DNA of 26,845 bases from Pseudomonadota bacterium (GTDB taxonomy: Bacteria > Pseudomonadota > Gammaproteobacteria > Xanthomonadales > Xanthomonadaceae). The stretch is from positions 1 through 26,845 of the forward strand of contig JAEZYE010000002.1 of assembly GCA_023419315.1 (NCBI GenBank), in the 5' to 3' direction. How positions within the stretch are numbered: the first letter of the stretch is position 1; each line of letters starts with the position of its first letter. The position numbers were made by a program, and so were the translations under genes. The notes under the pieces were generated by a model, which searched no databases, had not been told where the DNA came from, and saw only the letters and a program-made list of their open reading frames with translations. This document shows positions 15,247-23,443 of the stretch, one piece after another.

Positions 15247-17424
15247 CTAGATGAGCTGGAGATTGGCGTAGGCGAGCACCAGCCATTTGCTGCCGTCGTC
15301 GTCGAAGTTGACCTGCACGCGCGCGTGCGCGCCGCTGCCTTCGTAATCGGTGACGACGCCGCGCCCGAACTTGGCGTGCATGACGTTCTGCCCGAGCTTC
15401 AATCCCGGGGATTCCACCGCGGCGTGGCCCAGATCGCGACGCGGTCCGTAACTCGCGGCCGGGCGTGACACCTGCACGCGTGGACGTACCTCGCTGATCA
15501 GCGCGGAGGGAATCTCGCGCAGGAAACGCGACGGAATGCCGTACATGTCCTGGCCGTGCAGGCGACGCGCTTCGGCAAAGCTCAGCACCAGCTTCTGGCG
15601 CGCGCGGGTGATGCCGACATACGCGAGGCGACGTTCTTCTTCCAGCCGGCCGCTCTCTTCCATCGATTTGTTGCTGGGAAACAGCCCGTCCTCCAGACCG
15701 GCCAGGAACACCAGCGGAAACTCCAGGCCCTTGGCCGAATGCAACGTCATCAGCTGCACGCCGTCATCGCCGGCCTGCGCCTGCCCCTCGCCGGCTTCCA
15801 GCGCGGCATAGGCGAGGAAGGCGACGAGTTCACTCATGCCCTGGCTTTCGTCGTCGTCGCTGCGGTTGAAGCGCGACGCCACCGACACCAGTTCATCCAG
15901 GTTGTCGGTGCGCGAATCCAGTTGGCCGCGGCTCTCGTTCGCATAGTGCTCGCGAAGGCCCGATCGCATCAGCGCGTGATCGATCTTGTCCTGCAGCGGC
16001 AGATCCCAGCTTTCCGAATCCAGCGCCTCGATCAGCGAGAGGAAGCCACCGAGCGCATTGCGTGCGCGCGCGGCCAGCGTCGTGCCTTCGATCGCGCGCT
16101 TGGCGCTTTCCCACAGCGACAATGCATGCAGGCGCGCCAGCGATCGCACTTCGTCCATCGTGCGATCGCCGATGCCCCGCGCGGGCGTGTTGACCGCGCG
16201 TTCGAACGCCGCGTCGTCGTCACGATTGGCCACCAGCCGCATGTACGCCAGCGTGTCCTTGATTTCTGCGCGCTCGAAGAAGCGCATGCCGCCATAGACG
16301 CGATACGGCACCTGCTCCGACAGCAACGCCTCTTCGAAGGCGCGCGACTGCGCATTGCTGCGGTAGAGGATGGCCGCATCGTTGAGGCTGCCGCCATCAC
16401 GCACCCACTGGCGGATGCGCTCGACCACAAAGCGGGCTTCGTCGATTTCGTTGTAGGCCGCGTAGAGATCGATCGTCTCGCCGTCGCCGGTATCGGTCCA
16501 CAGCTGCTTGCCGATGCGGCCCGGGTTGTGGGCAATCACGGCGTTGGCCGCATTGAGGATGTTGGCGGTCGAACGATAGTTCTGTTCGAGGCGGATGGTA
16601 TGCGCCTGCGGGAAATCCTTCAGGAAGCGCTGGACGTTCTCGACCTTGGCGCCGCGCCAGCCGTAGATGGCCTGGTCATCGTCGCCGACCACGAACACAT
16701 TGCCGGTGTCGCCGGCCAGCACGCGGACGAAGGCGTACTGGATGGCGTTGGTGTCCTGGAACTCGTCGATCAGCAGTTCGCGGAAGCGGTGCCGGTAATG
16801 CGCCAGCAACGCCGCGTTGTCACGCAGCAGTTCGTGCGCGCGCAGCAGGAGTTCGGCGAAATCGACCAGCCCGGCGCGATCGCAGCGTTCCTGGTACAGC
16901 GCATACGCACGGCGGAAGGTCTCCGCCCAGATGTCATCGCCCGGCTGCAGGTGTTCGGCGCGTCGGCCTTCATCCTTCTGCGCGTTGATCCACCACGCGA
17001 TCTGGCGCGGCGGAAAGCGCGATTCATCCAGCTCCAGTTGCTGCACGACGCGCTTGACCAGGCGGATCTGATCGTCGCTGTCGAGCACCTGGAAGGTTTC
17101 GGGCAGTCGCGCTTCCTTCCAGTGCAGGCGCAACAGCCGGTGCGCCAGGCCATGGAACGTGCCGATCCACATGCCGCGGCTGCCCTGCCGCAACTGCAGG
17201 TCGGCGCGCGCGCGCATTTCCCCGGCGGCCTTGTTGGTGAACGTCACGGCAAGGATGCCGTGCGTGGGCACGCCCTGGACTTCGTTGAGCCAGGCGATGC
17301 GATGCGTCAGCACGCGCGTCTTGCCCGAGCCCGCGCCCGCCAGCACCAGATAGTGCCCGGGCGGCGCGGACACCGCTTCACGCTGTGCCGGATTCAGGTC
17401 GTCGAGTAGGTGAGAAACATCCAC
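15247..17424 (-). CDS. uvrD: DNA helicase II (UvrD)
   Basis: 725 residues, the normal length for this superfamily 1A 3'-5' helicase. It displaces the excised oligonucleotide in nucleotide excision repair and unwinds in mismatch repair. Motifs in order: Q motif (LNPAQREAV, ~10), Walker A (AGAGSGKT, ~29-36), motif Ia (VTFTNKAAGEM), Walker B (LLIDEFQDTN), motif III (GDDDQAIYGWRGA), motif IV (RLEQNYRST), motif V (LMTLHSAKGLEF) and motif VI (EERRLAYVGITRAR). The last ~50 residues form the tudor-like RNA polymerase-binding domain (VMHAKFGRGVVTDYEG). The start is GTG at 17424, matching the family N-terminus and lying 6 bases after a TAAAAT box. It follows the YqhA-family gene by 37 bases. Confidence 0.97.
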   Translation of the reverse strand: MDVSHLLDDLNPAQREAVSAPPGHYLVLAGAGSGKTRVLTHRIAWLNEVQGVPTHGILAVTFTNKAAGEMRARADLQLRQGSRGMWIGTFHGLAHRLLRLHWKEARLPETFQVLDSDDQIRLVKRVVQQLELDESRFPPRQIAWWINAQKDEGRRAEHLQPGDDIWAETFRRAYALYQERCDRAGLVDFAELLLRAHELLRDNAALLAHYRHRFRELLIDEFQDTNAIQYAFVRVLAGDTGNVFVVGDDDQAIYGWRGAKVENVQRFLKDFPQAHTIRLEQNYRSTANILNAANAVIAHNPGRIGKQLWTDTGDGETIDLYAAYNEIDEARFVVERIRQWVRDGGSLNDAAILYRSNAQSRAFEEALLSEQVPYRVYGGMRFFERAEIKDTLAYMRLVANRDDDAAFERAVNTPARGIGDRTMDEVRSLARLHALSLWESAKRAIEGTTLAARARNALGGFLSLIEALDSESWDLPLQDKIDHALMRSGLREHYANESRGQLDSRTDNLDELVSVASRFNRSDDDESQGMSELVAFLAYAALEAGEGQAQAGDDGVQLMTLHSAKGLEFPLVFLAGLEDGLFPSNKSMEESGRLEEERRLAYVGITRARQKLVLSFAEARRLHGQDMYGIPSRFLREIPSALISEVRPRVQVSRPAASYGPRRDLGHAAVESPGLKLGQNVMHAKFGRGVVTDYEGSGAHARVQVNFDDDGSKWLVLAYANLQLI

Positions 17425-17430
17425 CGCGGC

Positions 17431-17436
17431 ATTTTA
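17431..17436 (-). promoter_or_regulatory. -10 box of uvrD, predicted leaderless start
   Basis: On the minus strand TAAAAT (5 of 6 to consensus) followed by exactly 6 bases and the GTG start at 17424. The same spacing is seen at polA and hemF. A 6-bp G/C hairpin sits just upstream, between this box and the preceding gene. No -35 box is evident. Confidence 0.55.
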
Positions 17437-17461
17437 CAGGAGCCGGTCGCCCCGGCTGCGA

Positions 17462-18109
17462 TCAATGTGCCGCTTCATGCTCGCGCCGGGCGGCGCCGTT
17501 GCTCATCAGCTTGTCGGTGTAGGCGATGCCGATGGCCGACAGGATGAAGGCGCCATGGATGATCGTCTGCCACATCACGCCGCTGCCCGTCAGCACGGTG
17601 CACTTGACCGTCGGCCAGCTGAAACCGGCCGCGAGCGCGGTCGCGCCGGTCTGCAGCGCCTGCAGATGCTCGGGCGAACCACACGTCGGCAGGCCGAGCT
17701 CGCCGGCGCCGATGAAAGTCTTCAGCAGATGGATGGAGGAGATGCCGATGATCGCCATTGCGAGCTTCACCTTCAGCACGCTCGCGTTGACATGGCTCAG
17801 CCATTCGGGCTGATCCGGGTGGCCATCCAGGTTGAGCCGCGAGACGAAGGTTTCGTAGCCGCCGACGATCACCATCACCAGCAGGTTGGAGATCATCACC
17901 ACGTCGATCAGGCCCAGCACGATCAGCATGATGCCCTGCTCGGTCAGCGCGTTGGCGTCATGGATCAGGTGCCAGAGTTCCTTGAGGAACAGGAATACGT
18001 ACACGCCCTGCGCGACGATCAACCCGAGGTACAACGGCAGCTGCAGCCAGCGCGACGCGAAGATCAGGTTGGGCAGGAAACCGAGGCGGGCGGAGGAAGG
18101 TTGCGACAT
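17462..18109 (-). CDS. yqhA: UPF0114 (YqhA/TIGR00645) family membrane protein
   Basis: 215 residues from the ATG at 18109; the frame is open to 18220, but that start lies inside the yfcG start region and adds a non-conserved tail. Conserved parts match E. coli YqhA: FASRWLQLPLYLGL near the start, then VLGLIDVVMISNLLVMVIVGGYETFVS, then LAMAIIGISSIHLLKTF, and a last membrane segment before a short charged tail. Four membrane segments are expected. Compared with E. coli (164 residues) it has ~40 extra residues between segments three and four, rich in Gly/Ala/Thr and with two Cys. Function is unsettled. It precedes uvrD closely and is divergent from yfcG. Confidence 0.88.
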   Translation of the reverse strand: MSQPSSARLGFLPNLIFASRWLQLPLYLGLIVAQGVYVFLFLKELWHLIHDANALTEQGIMLIVLGLIDVVMISNLLVMVIVGGYETFVSRLNLDGHPDQPEWLSHVNASVLKVKLAMAIIGISSIHLLKTFIGAGELGLPTCGSPEHLQALQTGATALAAGFSWPTVKCTVLTGSGVMWQTIIHGAFILSAIGIAYTDKLMSNGAARREHEAAH

Positions 18110-18218
18110 GCGGTGTCCGGCACGGATCTGGGGGAGCGCGCAGGTTACCGGCCCTCCGGCGTGCTGCCAACCCGCGCCGGGGCGGTACACTCGACCCTCG
18201 CTTTTCCGGGGATCCACC

Positions 18219-18917
18219 ATGCTCGACCTTTATTACTGGCCGACGCCCAACGGCCACAAGATCACCTTGTTCCTCGAGGAAGCCGGGCTGCCGTACACCG
18301 TCAAGCCGGTCAACATCGGCGCCGGCGATCAGTTCAAGCCGGAGTTCCTGGCGATATCGCCGAACAACAAGATGCCGGCCATCGTCGATCACGCGCCGGC
18401 CGACGGCGGCGGCCCGCTGAGCGTGTTCGAGTCGGGCGCGATCCTGGTGTACCTGGCCGAAAAGACCGGTCGCTTCCTGCCGGCCGATCCGCGCGGCCGC
18501 ACCGCCACGCTGGAATGGCTGTTCTGGCAGATGGGCGGATTGGGGCCGATGAGCGGGCAGATGGGGCACTTCAATGTCTACGCGCCCGAGTCCATTCCCT
18601 ACGCCATCGACCGCTATGGCCGCGAGGTCGCGCGCCTGCATGGCGTGATGGACAAGCGCCTGGCGACGCACGCCTGGCTGGCCGGCGATGAATACACGAT
18701 CGCCGACATGGCGAGCTTTCCGTGGATCGGCGCGTACGAAAAGTTGCCGGCCGATTTCAATGCTTTCCCGAACCTCAAGCGCTGGCACGACGCCATCGCC
18801 GCGCGCCCGGCCACGCAACGCGCCTATGCGCTGCGTGCGCAAGTCAACCCGAAGGCGGGCCAACCGCTCACCGACGAAGAACGCAAACACCTGTTCAACC
18901 AAGGACCTCGCCCGTGA
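18219..18917 (+). CDS. yfcG: YfcG-type glutathione S-transferase / disulfide-bond oxidoreductase
   Basis: 232 residues from the ATG at 18219. The frame is open far upstream, but the family N-terminus MLDLYYWPTPNGHKITLFLE begins here. The thioredoxin-like half continues with FLAISPNNKMPAIVDH and the glutathione-binding Glu-Ser of VFESGAILVYLAEKTG; the helical half has LEWLFWQMGGLGPMSGQMGHF and the YTIADMASFPW capping motif. These segments agree closely with E. coli YfcG, which reduces disulfides using two glutathione molecules and lacks the usual catalytic Tyr/Cys. The stop codon overlaps the next gene's ATG (TGATG), so the peptidase downstream is translationally coupled. A weak TACACT box at 18185-18190 could be its -10. 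Confidence 0.93.
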   Translation: MLDLYYWPTPNGHKITLFLEEAGLPYTVKPVNIGAGDQFKPEFLAISPNNKMPAIVDHAPADGGGPLSVFESGAILVYLAEKTGRFLPADPRGRTATLEWLFWQMGGLGPMSGQMGHFNVYAPESIPYAIDRYGREVARLHGVMDKRLATHAWLAGDEYTIADMASFPWIGAYEKLPADFNAFPNLKRWHDAIAARPATQRAYALRAQVNPKAGQPLTDEERKHLFNQGPRP

Positions 18918-21172
18918 TGAAAAAGCGTATCGCCCGGCCGTTCGCCGGCCTGTTCCTCGCCGCCTGCGTGGCGGCCACCTGCCAGATCGCCATGATGCCC
19001 GTCGCCCACGCCGAGAAACTGACCCTGGAAGCCCTGACCGGCGACACTTCGCTGTCGGGCCCGTCATTAATGAAGGCCAAGACCTCGCCGGACGGCAAGC
19101 GCGTCACGTTCCTGCGCGGCAAGACGGACAACCGCTTCCAGCTGGATCTGTGGGAATACGACATCGCCAGTGGCCAGACGCGCATGCTGGTCGATTCCAA
19201 GGTCGTGCTGCCCGGCGTCGAAACGCTCAGCGATGAGGAAAAGGCACGCCGCGAACGCCAGCGCATCGCCGCGCTGTCCGGCATCGTCGATTACCAGTTC
19301 TCGCCCGATGGCCAGCGCCTGCTGTTTCCGCTCGGCGGCCAGCTCTATCTCTACGACCTCGGCAAGACCGGCAGCGAAGCGGTGCGCAAGCTCACCCAGG
19401 GCAGCGGTTTCGCCACCGACGCGAAGGTCTCGCCGAAGGGCGGCTTCGTCAGCTTCATCCGTGATCGCAACCTGTGGGTGATCGATCTCGCCAGCGGCAA
19501 GGAAGCGCAGCTGACGCGCGACGGCTCGGACGTCATCGGCAACGGCGTGGCCGAATTCGTCGCCGACGAGGAAATGGGTCGCCACACCGGCTACTGGTGG
19601 GCGCCGGACGATTCTTCAATCGCCTTCGCGCGCATCGACGAAACGCCGGTGCCGGTGCAGAAACGCTTCGAGATCTACCCCGATCGCGCCGACATCGTCG
19701 AGCAGCGTTATCCGGCGGCCGGCGATCCGAACGTGCTGATCCAGCTTGGCGTGATCTCGCCCAAGGGCGGCGCGCCGAAATGGCTGGACCTGGGCGCGGA
19801 CAAGGACATCTACCTGGCCCGCGTGAACTGGCGCGATGCGCGGCATCCCACCTTCCAGCGTCAATCGCGCAACCAGCGCACGCTGGAACTGATTGAAGCG
19901 GATCTGGACACCGGCAAGCAGCGCACGCTGATCACCGAAACGAGCGATACGTGGATCAACCTGCACAACAACCTGCGCTTCCTGAAGGACGGCCGCATCC
20001 TGTGGTCATCGGAAAAGACCGGATTCGAACACCTGTACCTGCATGACCGTGACGGCAAGCCGCTGGCGCAGCTGACCTCGGGCGACTGGATGGTCGAAGA
20101 CGTCGTGGCGCTCGATGAAGCCAAGGGTCTGGTCTACTTCACGTCGACCGAAGCCTCGCCGCTGGAGCGCCATCTGTATTCGGTGTCGCTGAAGGGAGAT
20201 GCCAGGCCCGCGCAGCTGACGCAATCGCAGGGCATGCACGGCGTGGCCTTCAGCGACAATGCCGAGATCTACATCGACAGCTGGTCCAATCCGTCCACGC
20301 CGCCGCAGGTCGAACTGCGTCGCGCCGACGGCAGCCTGGTGACCGCGCTGTTGAAGAACGATCTGGCCGATCCGCAGCATCCGTTCGCCAAGTACAAGGA
20401 CGCGCAGCGCCCGATCGAATACGGCACGCTCAAGGCCGAAGATGGACAGACACTGCACTACAGCCTGATCAAGCCGGACGGTTTCGATGCATCGAAGCGC
20501 TACCCGGTCGTCGTCTACGTCTACGGCGGTCCGGCCGGACAGACCGTGATGCGCACCTGGGCGCCGAACTTCGATCAGTACATGGCGCAGCAGGGCTACG
20601 TGGTTTTCTCGCTCGACAACCGCGGCACGCCGCGACGCGGGCAGAAGTTCCTCAGTGCGTTGTTCCGCAAGCAGGGCACGGTGGAAGTGGCCGATCAGCT
20701 CAAGGGCGTCGAGTTCCTGAAGTCGCAGCCGTGGGTCGATGCTTCGCGCATCGGCGTGCACGGCTGGTCCAACGGCGGCTACATGACGCTGATGATGCTG
20801 GCGAAGGCGTCGAATGCGTACGCCTGCGGCGTGGCCGGTGCACCGGTGACCGACTGGGCGCTGTACGACACGCACTACACCGAGCGCTACATGGATCTGC
20901 CGAAGGACAACGTGGCCGGTTATCGCGAAGGCTCGGTGTTCACGCACCTGGATGGACTCACCAGCCAGTTGCTGCTGGTCCACGGCATGGCCGATGACAA
21001 CGTGCTGTTCACCAACTCCACCAAGTTGATGAGCGCCCTGCAGCAGCGCGCCATTCCATTCGAGCTGATGACCTATCCGGGCGCGAAGCATGGACTGCGC
21101 GGCAAGGATTCGCTGCACCGCCTGAAGGTGACGGAAGACTTCTTCGAGCGCTGCCTGAAGCCGGCGAAGTAA
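18917..21172 (+). CDS. Dipeptidyl peptidase IV-type S9 peptidase, exported
   Basis: 751 residues. A signal peptide of ~32 residues (MKKRIARPFAGLFLAACVAA, then cleavage near Ala-His-Ala) leads to the periplasm. The beta-propeller carries the DPP-IV hallmark Asp-Glu-Glu-Met-Gly-Arg (~220) followed by Tyr-Trp-Trp-Ala-Pro-Asp-Asp; the two Glu hold the free N-terminus of the substrate. The hydrolase domain has the nucleophile in GWSNGG (Ser618), acid Asp693 (Met-Ala-Asp-Asp-Asn) and His725 (Ala-Lys-His-Gly-Leu). It should release X-Pro or X-Ala dipeptides. Length and motifs resemble dipeptidyl aminopeptidase IV of Pseudoxanthomonas and Stenotrophomonas. Its ATG overlaps the yfcG stop by one base. 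It is clearly a different enzyme from the S9 peptidase at 7293. Confidence 0.94.
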   Translation: MKKRIARPFAGLFLAACVAATCQIAMMPVAHAEKLTLEALTGDTSLSGPSLMKAKTSPDGKRVTFLRGKTDNRFQLDLWEYDIASGQTRMLVDSKVVLPGVETLSDEEKARRERQRIAALSGIVDYQFSPDGQRLLFPLGGQLYLYDLGKTGSEAVRKLTQGSGFATDAKVSPKGGFVSFIRDRNLWVIDLASGKEAQLTRDGSDVIGNGVAEFVADEEMGRHTGYWWAPDDSSIAFARIDETPVPVQKRFEIYPDRADIVEQRYPAAGDPNVLIQLGVISPKGGAPKWLDLGADKDIYLARVNWRDARHPTFQRQSRNQRTLELIEADLDTGKQRTLITETSDTWINLHNNLRFLKDGRILWSSEKTGFEHLYLHDRDGKPLAQLTSGDWMVEDVVALDEAKGLVYFTSTEASPLERHLYSVSLKGDARPAQLTQSQGMHGVAFSDNAEIYIDSWSNPSTPPQVELRRADGSLVTALLKNDLADPQHPFAKYKDAQRPIEYGTLKAEDGQTLHYSLIKPDGFDASKRYPVVVYVYGGPAGQTVMRTWAPNFDQYMAQQGYVVFSLDNRGTPRRGQKFLSALFRKQGTVEVADQLKGVEFLKSQPWVDASRIGVHGWSNGGYMTLMMLAKASNAYACGVAGAPVTDWALYDTHYTERYMDLPKDNVAGYREGSVFTHLDGLTSQLLLVHGMADDNVLFTNSTKLMSALQQRAIPFELMTYPGAKHGLRGKDSLHRLKVTEDFFERCLKPAK

Positions 21173-21186
21173 GTCGGACCCGGTGT

Positions 21187-21217
21187 GCGCGCCGGCGGCC
21201 ACCGCCGTCCGGCGCGC
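21187..21217. other. Strong G/C hairpin after the peptidase gene
   Basis: A perfect 9-bp stem (21187-21195 with 21209-21217) with a partly self-complementary loop, 14 bases after the peptidase stop. There is no T run, so it may only pause transcription or protect the 3' end rather than act as an intrinsic terminator. Confidence 0.5.
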
Positions 21218-21319
21218 GCGCTGACCAGGGCCACCCGATTGGCCGGCGCGCCCGCGTGGATGCGTTCACGCATGCAGGACACCCACCCGCCGATTCCTTC
21301 CCGCACGCATGGAGCCCGC

Positions 21320-21772
21320 ATGAGCACTGCCCCGACGACCTCGCCCAACTGGTGGAGCCGCAACTGGAAGTGGTTCGTTCCGGTGCTGATCGTGACCGCC
21401 ATCGCCCTGATCGGCGGATTCATCCTGGCGATTCTGACTTTCGTGATGCGGATGATGAGTTCATCCGAGCCCTATCAGACCGCCGTGGCGCGGGCGCAGG
21501 CCGATCCCGCCGTCGTCGCGGCGCTGGGCGAACCGGTGTCGCCCGGTCGCTTCACGATGGGCGAGATCGAAACGAACAACGACAGCGGCAGCGCGAAGCT
21601 GTCGATTCCGCTGTCCGGGCCGAAGGGCGAAGCACGGCTGCACGTCTACGCCGAACGCGAAACCGGCCAGTGGAACTACGACACGATGGTCGTCGTCGTT
21701 GATGACAGCAGCACGCGCATCGATCTGCTGGAAGGCGATGCGGCAACTCCGGCCGCATCGCCTTCCGATTGA
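21320..21772 (+). CDS. Coa1-like single-span membrane protein
   Basis: 150 residues from the ATG at 21320, which has a GGAG site; the upstream extension to 21185 is low-complexity Arg/Ala and runs through the hairpin. One membrane segment spans about residues 18-42. The outer domain follows the pattern Tyr-Gln-x-Ala-x-x-x-Ala-x-x-Asp-Pro, Leu-Gly-Glu-Pro, Gly, Asn-Asn-x-Ser-Gly-x-Ala-x-Leu-x-Ile-Pro-Leu-x-Gly-Pro-Lys-Gly and Gly-x-Trp, which fits the Coa1/Tim21-like domain (cytochrome c oxidase assembly factor family). Bacterial members are mostly uncharacterised, and no cox genes are nearby, so a role in oxidase assembly is only a possibility. It ends one base before the convergent lipoprotein gene. 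Confidence 0.7.
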   Translation: MSTAPTTSPNWWSRNWKWFVPVLIVTAIALIGGFILAILTFVMRMMSSSEPYQTAVARAQADPAVVAALGEPVSPGRFTMGEIETNNDSGSAKLSIPLSGPKGEARLHVYAERETGQWNYDTMVVVVDDSSTRIDLLEGDAATPAASPSD

Positions 21773-21773
21773 T

Positions 21774-22229
21774 TCAGGGCGTCTGCGCAGGCGTGGACGG
21801 AGCCGGCTGCTCCGTCGCGCCGGGCGGCACATAGATCGCCACGCCCGCCGCACGCTTCTGCGTGGTGGGAATGCCGATGCCCACGCCGCCCGCCGTATGG
21901 CCGCCATAGCTGCCCGCACCGACCGACATGCCGACGGGCGAACCGCTGGAGCCGACGCCCATCAGCACCACGCCGTTCGCGCCCAGCGCCGCGGCTTCCT
22001 TCTTCAAGCGCGCGACCGCCGCGTCCGTCTGGCCCTGCGTGCCGAAACCGACTGCGCTGGTCGATTCCAGCTGCGCGATTTCCACCGCGCCCACCGGCGG
22101 CGTCGAATAGATGCGCACCTGCGCCGGATCGATCGGCGCGCGCGCCTGGCCCAACATGACCTTGGACGTGCCCGCGCATCCGGCGAGCAGGAAAGCGACG
22201 CCCAGCAGGGCGGCAAGACGTAGGCTCAT
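21774..22229 (-). CDS. Small lipoprotein, function unknown
   Basis: 151 residues from the ATG at 22229, with a GGAG site 10 bases before it. The signal peptide ends in the lipobox Leu-Leu-Ala-Gly-Cys (Cys18). The mature part has Val-Arg-Ile-Tyr-Ser-Thr-Pro-Pro, a Thr-Gln-Gly-Gln-Thr-Asp-Ala-Ala region and then Ala-Ala-Leu-Gly-Ala-Asn-Gly-Val-Val-Leu, a layout reminiscent of YbjQ- or RcsF-like small alpha/beta domains, followed by a long Gly/Ser-rich low-complexity stretch and a Pro/Thr-rich tail. The similarity is structural guesswork. It is divergent from xanB2, sharing a 129-base promoter region. Confidence 0.8.
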   Translation of the reverse strand: MSLRLAALLGVAFLLAGCAGTSKVMLGQARAPIDPAQVRIYSTPPVGAVEIAQLESTSAVGFGTQGQTDAAVARLKKEAAALGANGVVLMGVGSSGSPVGMSVGAGSYGGHTAGGVGIGIPTTQKRAAGVAIYVPPGATEQPAPSTPAQTP

Positions 22230-22358
22230 GGCGTTCTCCGGAGATGGCTGCGGATGATCCGCGGACGCCCGTGAATATGGCATATCCCGCGCCAAGGCCA
22301 TGTGGCCTGCACCGCCGCGTTATCATGCGCGCCTGTTCATGCGTACCCGGCTTTCCCG

Positions 22359-23378
22359 ATGAGTGTCGTTCCCGACTTCCGGCCCAGCGCAGCACGGCTG
22401 GCGGTCGACTATGTCCCGGTCACCGCGTTGTCGGCCGAACTCGAGCGCAGCGACACGCTGGCCGTGTTCGGTTTCGGACGCTCGGCGCCGGGCCGGGATC
22501 TGGTGCCCGATCCGCGTTATCTGAATGTGCCGCTGCAGCCGCTGCGCGGCCAGGCTCGGCTGGAAGTCTGGCGCAGCCAGCAGCCCGTCACGGCCGGAAT
22601 GTCCGGCGACGTGCGCTGGGCCAATGACGGCGACGTGCAGTTCGGCGTGCTGGAAATCGAGGAACCCGAAGCGGGAATCCTCTCCGCCAGCGAACTGGCT
22701 TACCGGCGCCTCACCGATTTCTGGCACGGCAGCGAGTACCCGCACCTGCTGCGCATCTGGAACTACTTCGCCGACATCACGCTGGGCGATGGCGATCACG
22801 AGCGTTATCGACAGTTCTGCGTCGGTCGCGTGCGCGGGCTCGGCGAGCTGGACACCACGGCGTTGCCTGCCGCGACCGCCATCGGCAGCCGCGAACGCCG
22901 GCGCGTGTTGCAGGTGTACTGGCTCAGCGCGAAGCAGCCCGGCCACCCGCTTGAGAATCCGCGCCAGGTCAGCGCATGGCGCTATCCGCGCGAATACGGC
23001 CCGCAGTCGCCCAGTTTCGCGCGCGCGCTGTTGCCGACCGCATCGCCCGGCCTGCCGCTGTTCCTGTCCGGCACCGCCGCGATCGTCGGCCACGCATCGC
23101 AGCATGCGGATTCGCTGAAGGCGCAGCTCGACGAAACGCTCACCAATCTCGACAGCGTGATCGGCGCCGCGCATGCATTGCGTGCCGAAGTGCCCGCCCA
23201 TCTGGACGGCAGCTCGCGGCTGAAGGTCTATGTACGCGATGCGGTGGACGCCGACGAAGTGGCCGCGCAACTGTCCGCGCGGCTCGGCGACAGCGTGCCG
23301 TGGCTGATGCTGCAGGCCGATGTCTGCCGGCGCGAGCTGCGCGTGGAAATCGAAGGCATGCACGGGCTGGCGGTTTGA
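22359..23378 (+). CDS. xanB2: XanB2-type chorismatase (3-/4-hydroxybenzoate synthase)
   Basis: 339 residues from the ATG at 22359. Chorismatases of the FkbO/Hyg5/XanB2 family hydrolyse chorismate; XanB2 gives both 3-hydroxybenzoate (for xanthomonadin pigment) and 4-hydroxybenzoate (for ubiquinone). Family segments visible: LRIWNYFADIT (~130-140), ERYRQFCVGR, SAWRYPREYGPQSPSFARA, SGTAAIVGHASQH (237-249) and the C-terminal DVCRRELRVEIEG (321-333). Cys323 and Glu330 are seven residues apart, as I recall for the active-site pair of Hyg5. The protein has no signal peptide and should be cytosolic. A TATCAT box at 22321-22326 is a possible -10. No other pigment gene is inside the window. Confidence 0.88.
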   Translation: MSVVPDFRPSAARLAVDYVPVTALSAELERSDTLAVFGFGRSAPGRDLVPDPRYLNVPLQPLRGQARLEVWRSQQPVTAGMSGDVRWANDGDVQFGVLEIEEPEAGILSASELAYRRLTDFWHGSEYPHLLRIWNYFADITLGDGDHERYRQFCVGRVRGLGELDTTALPAATAIGSRERRRVLQVYWLSAKQPGHPLENPRQVSAWRYPREYGPQSPSFARALLPTASPGLPLFLSGTAAIVGHASQHADSLKAQLDETLTNLDSVIGAAHALRAEVPAHLDGSSRLKVYVRDAVDADEVAAQLSARLGDSVPWLMLQADVCRRELRVEIEGMHGLAV

Positions 23379-23402
23379 TCACGCGCCGTGCGCACCTATA
23401 GT
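23375..23402 (+). promoter_or_regulatory. Candidate promoter of the small membrane protein gene
   Basis: TTGATC, a 16-base spacer and TATAGT. The -35 overlaps the xanB2 stop codon. The predicted transcript start near 23409 leaves a ~35-base leader with a strong GGGGGAG site before the ATG at 23444. Confidence 0.5.
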
Positions 23403-23443
23403 GTCGCCATCACCGGCGCGGTGCCGGTTGGGGGAGTGAATCG

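Noticed and set aside
15556..17409. 617-residue open frame opposite uvrD
   Set aside because: Antisense shadow caused by codon bias; uvrD carries all helicase motifs in the other direction.
18722..18916. Longer N-terminus for the DPP-IV peptidase inside yfcG
   Set aside because: The signal peptide starts at 18917, and an internal start would overlap a conserved gene by nearly 200 bases.
21185..21319. Longer N-terminus for the Coa1-like protein
   Set aside because: It would translate the G/C hairpin into Arg/Ala-rich sequence; the ATG at 21320 has a GGAG site and is followed by a normal membrane anchor.
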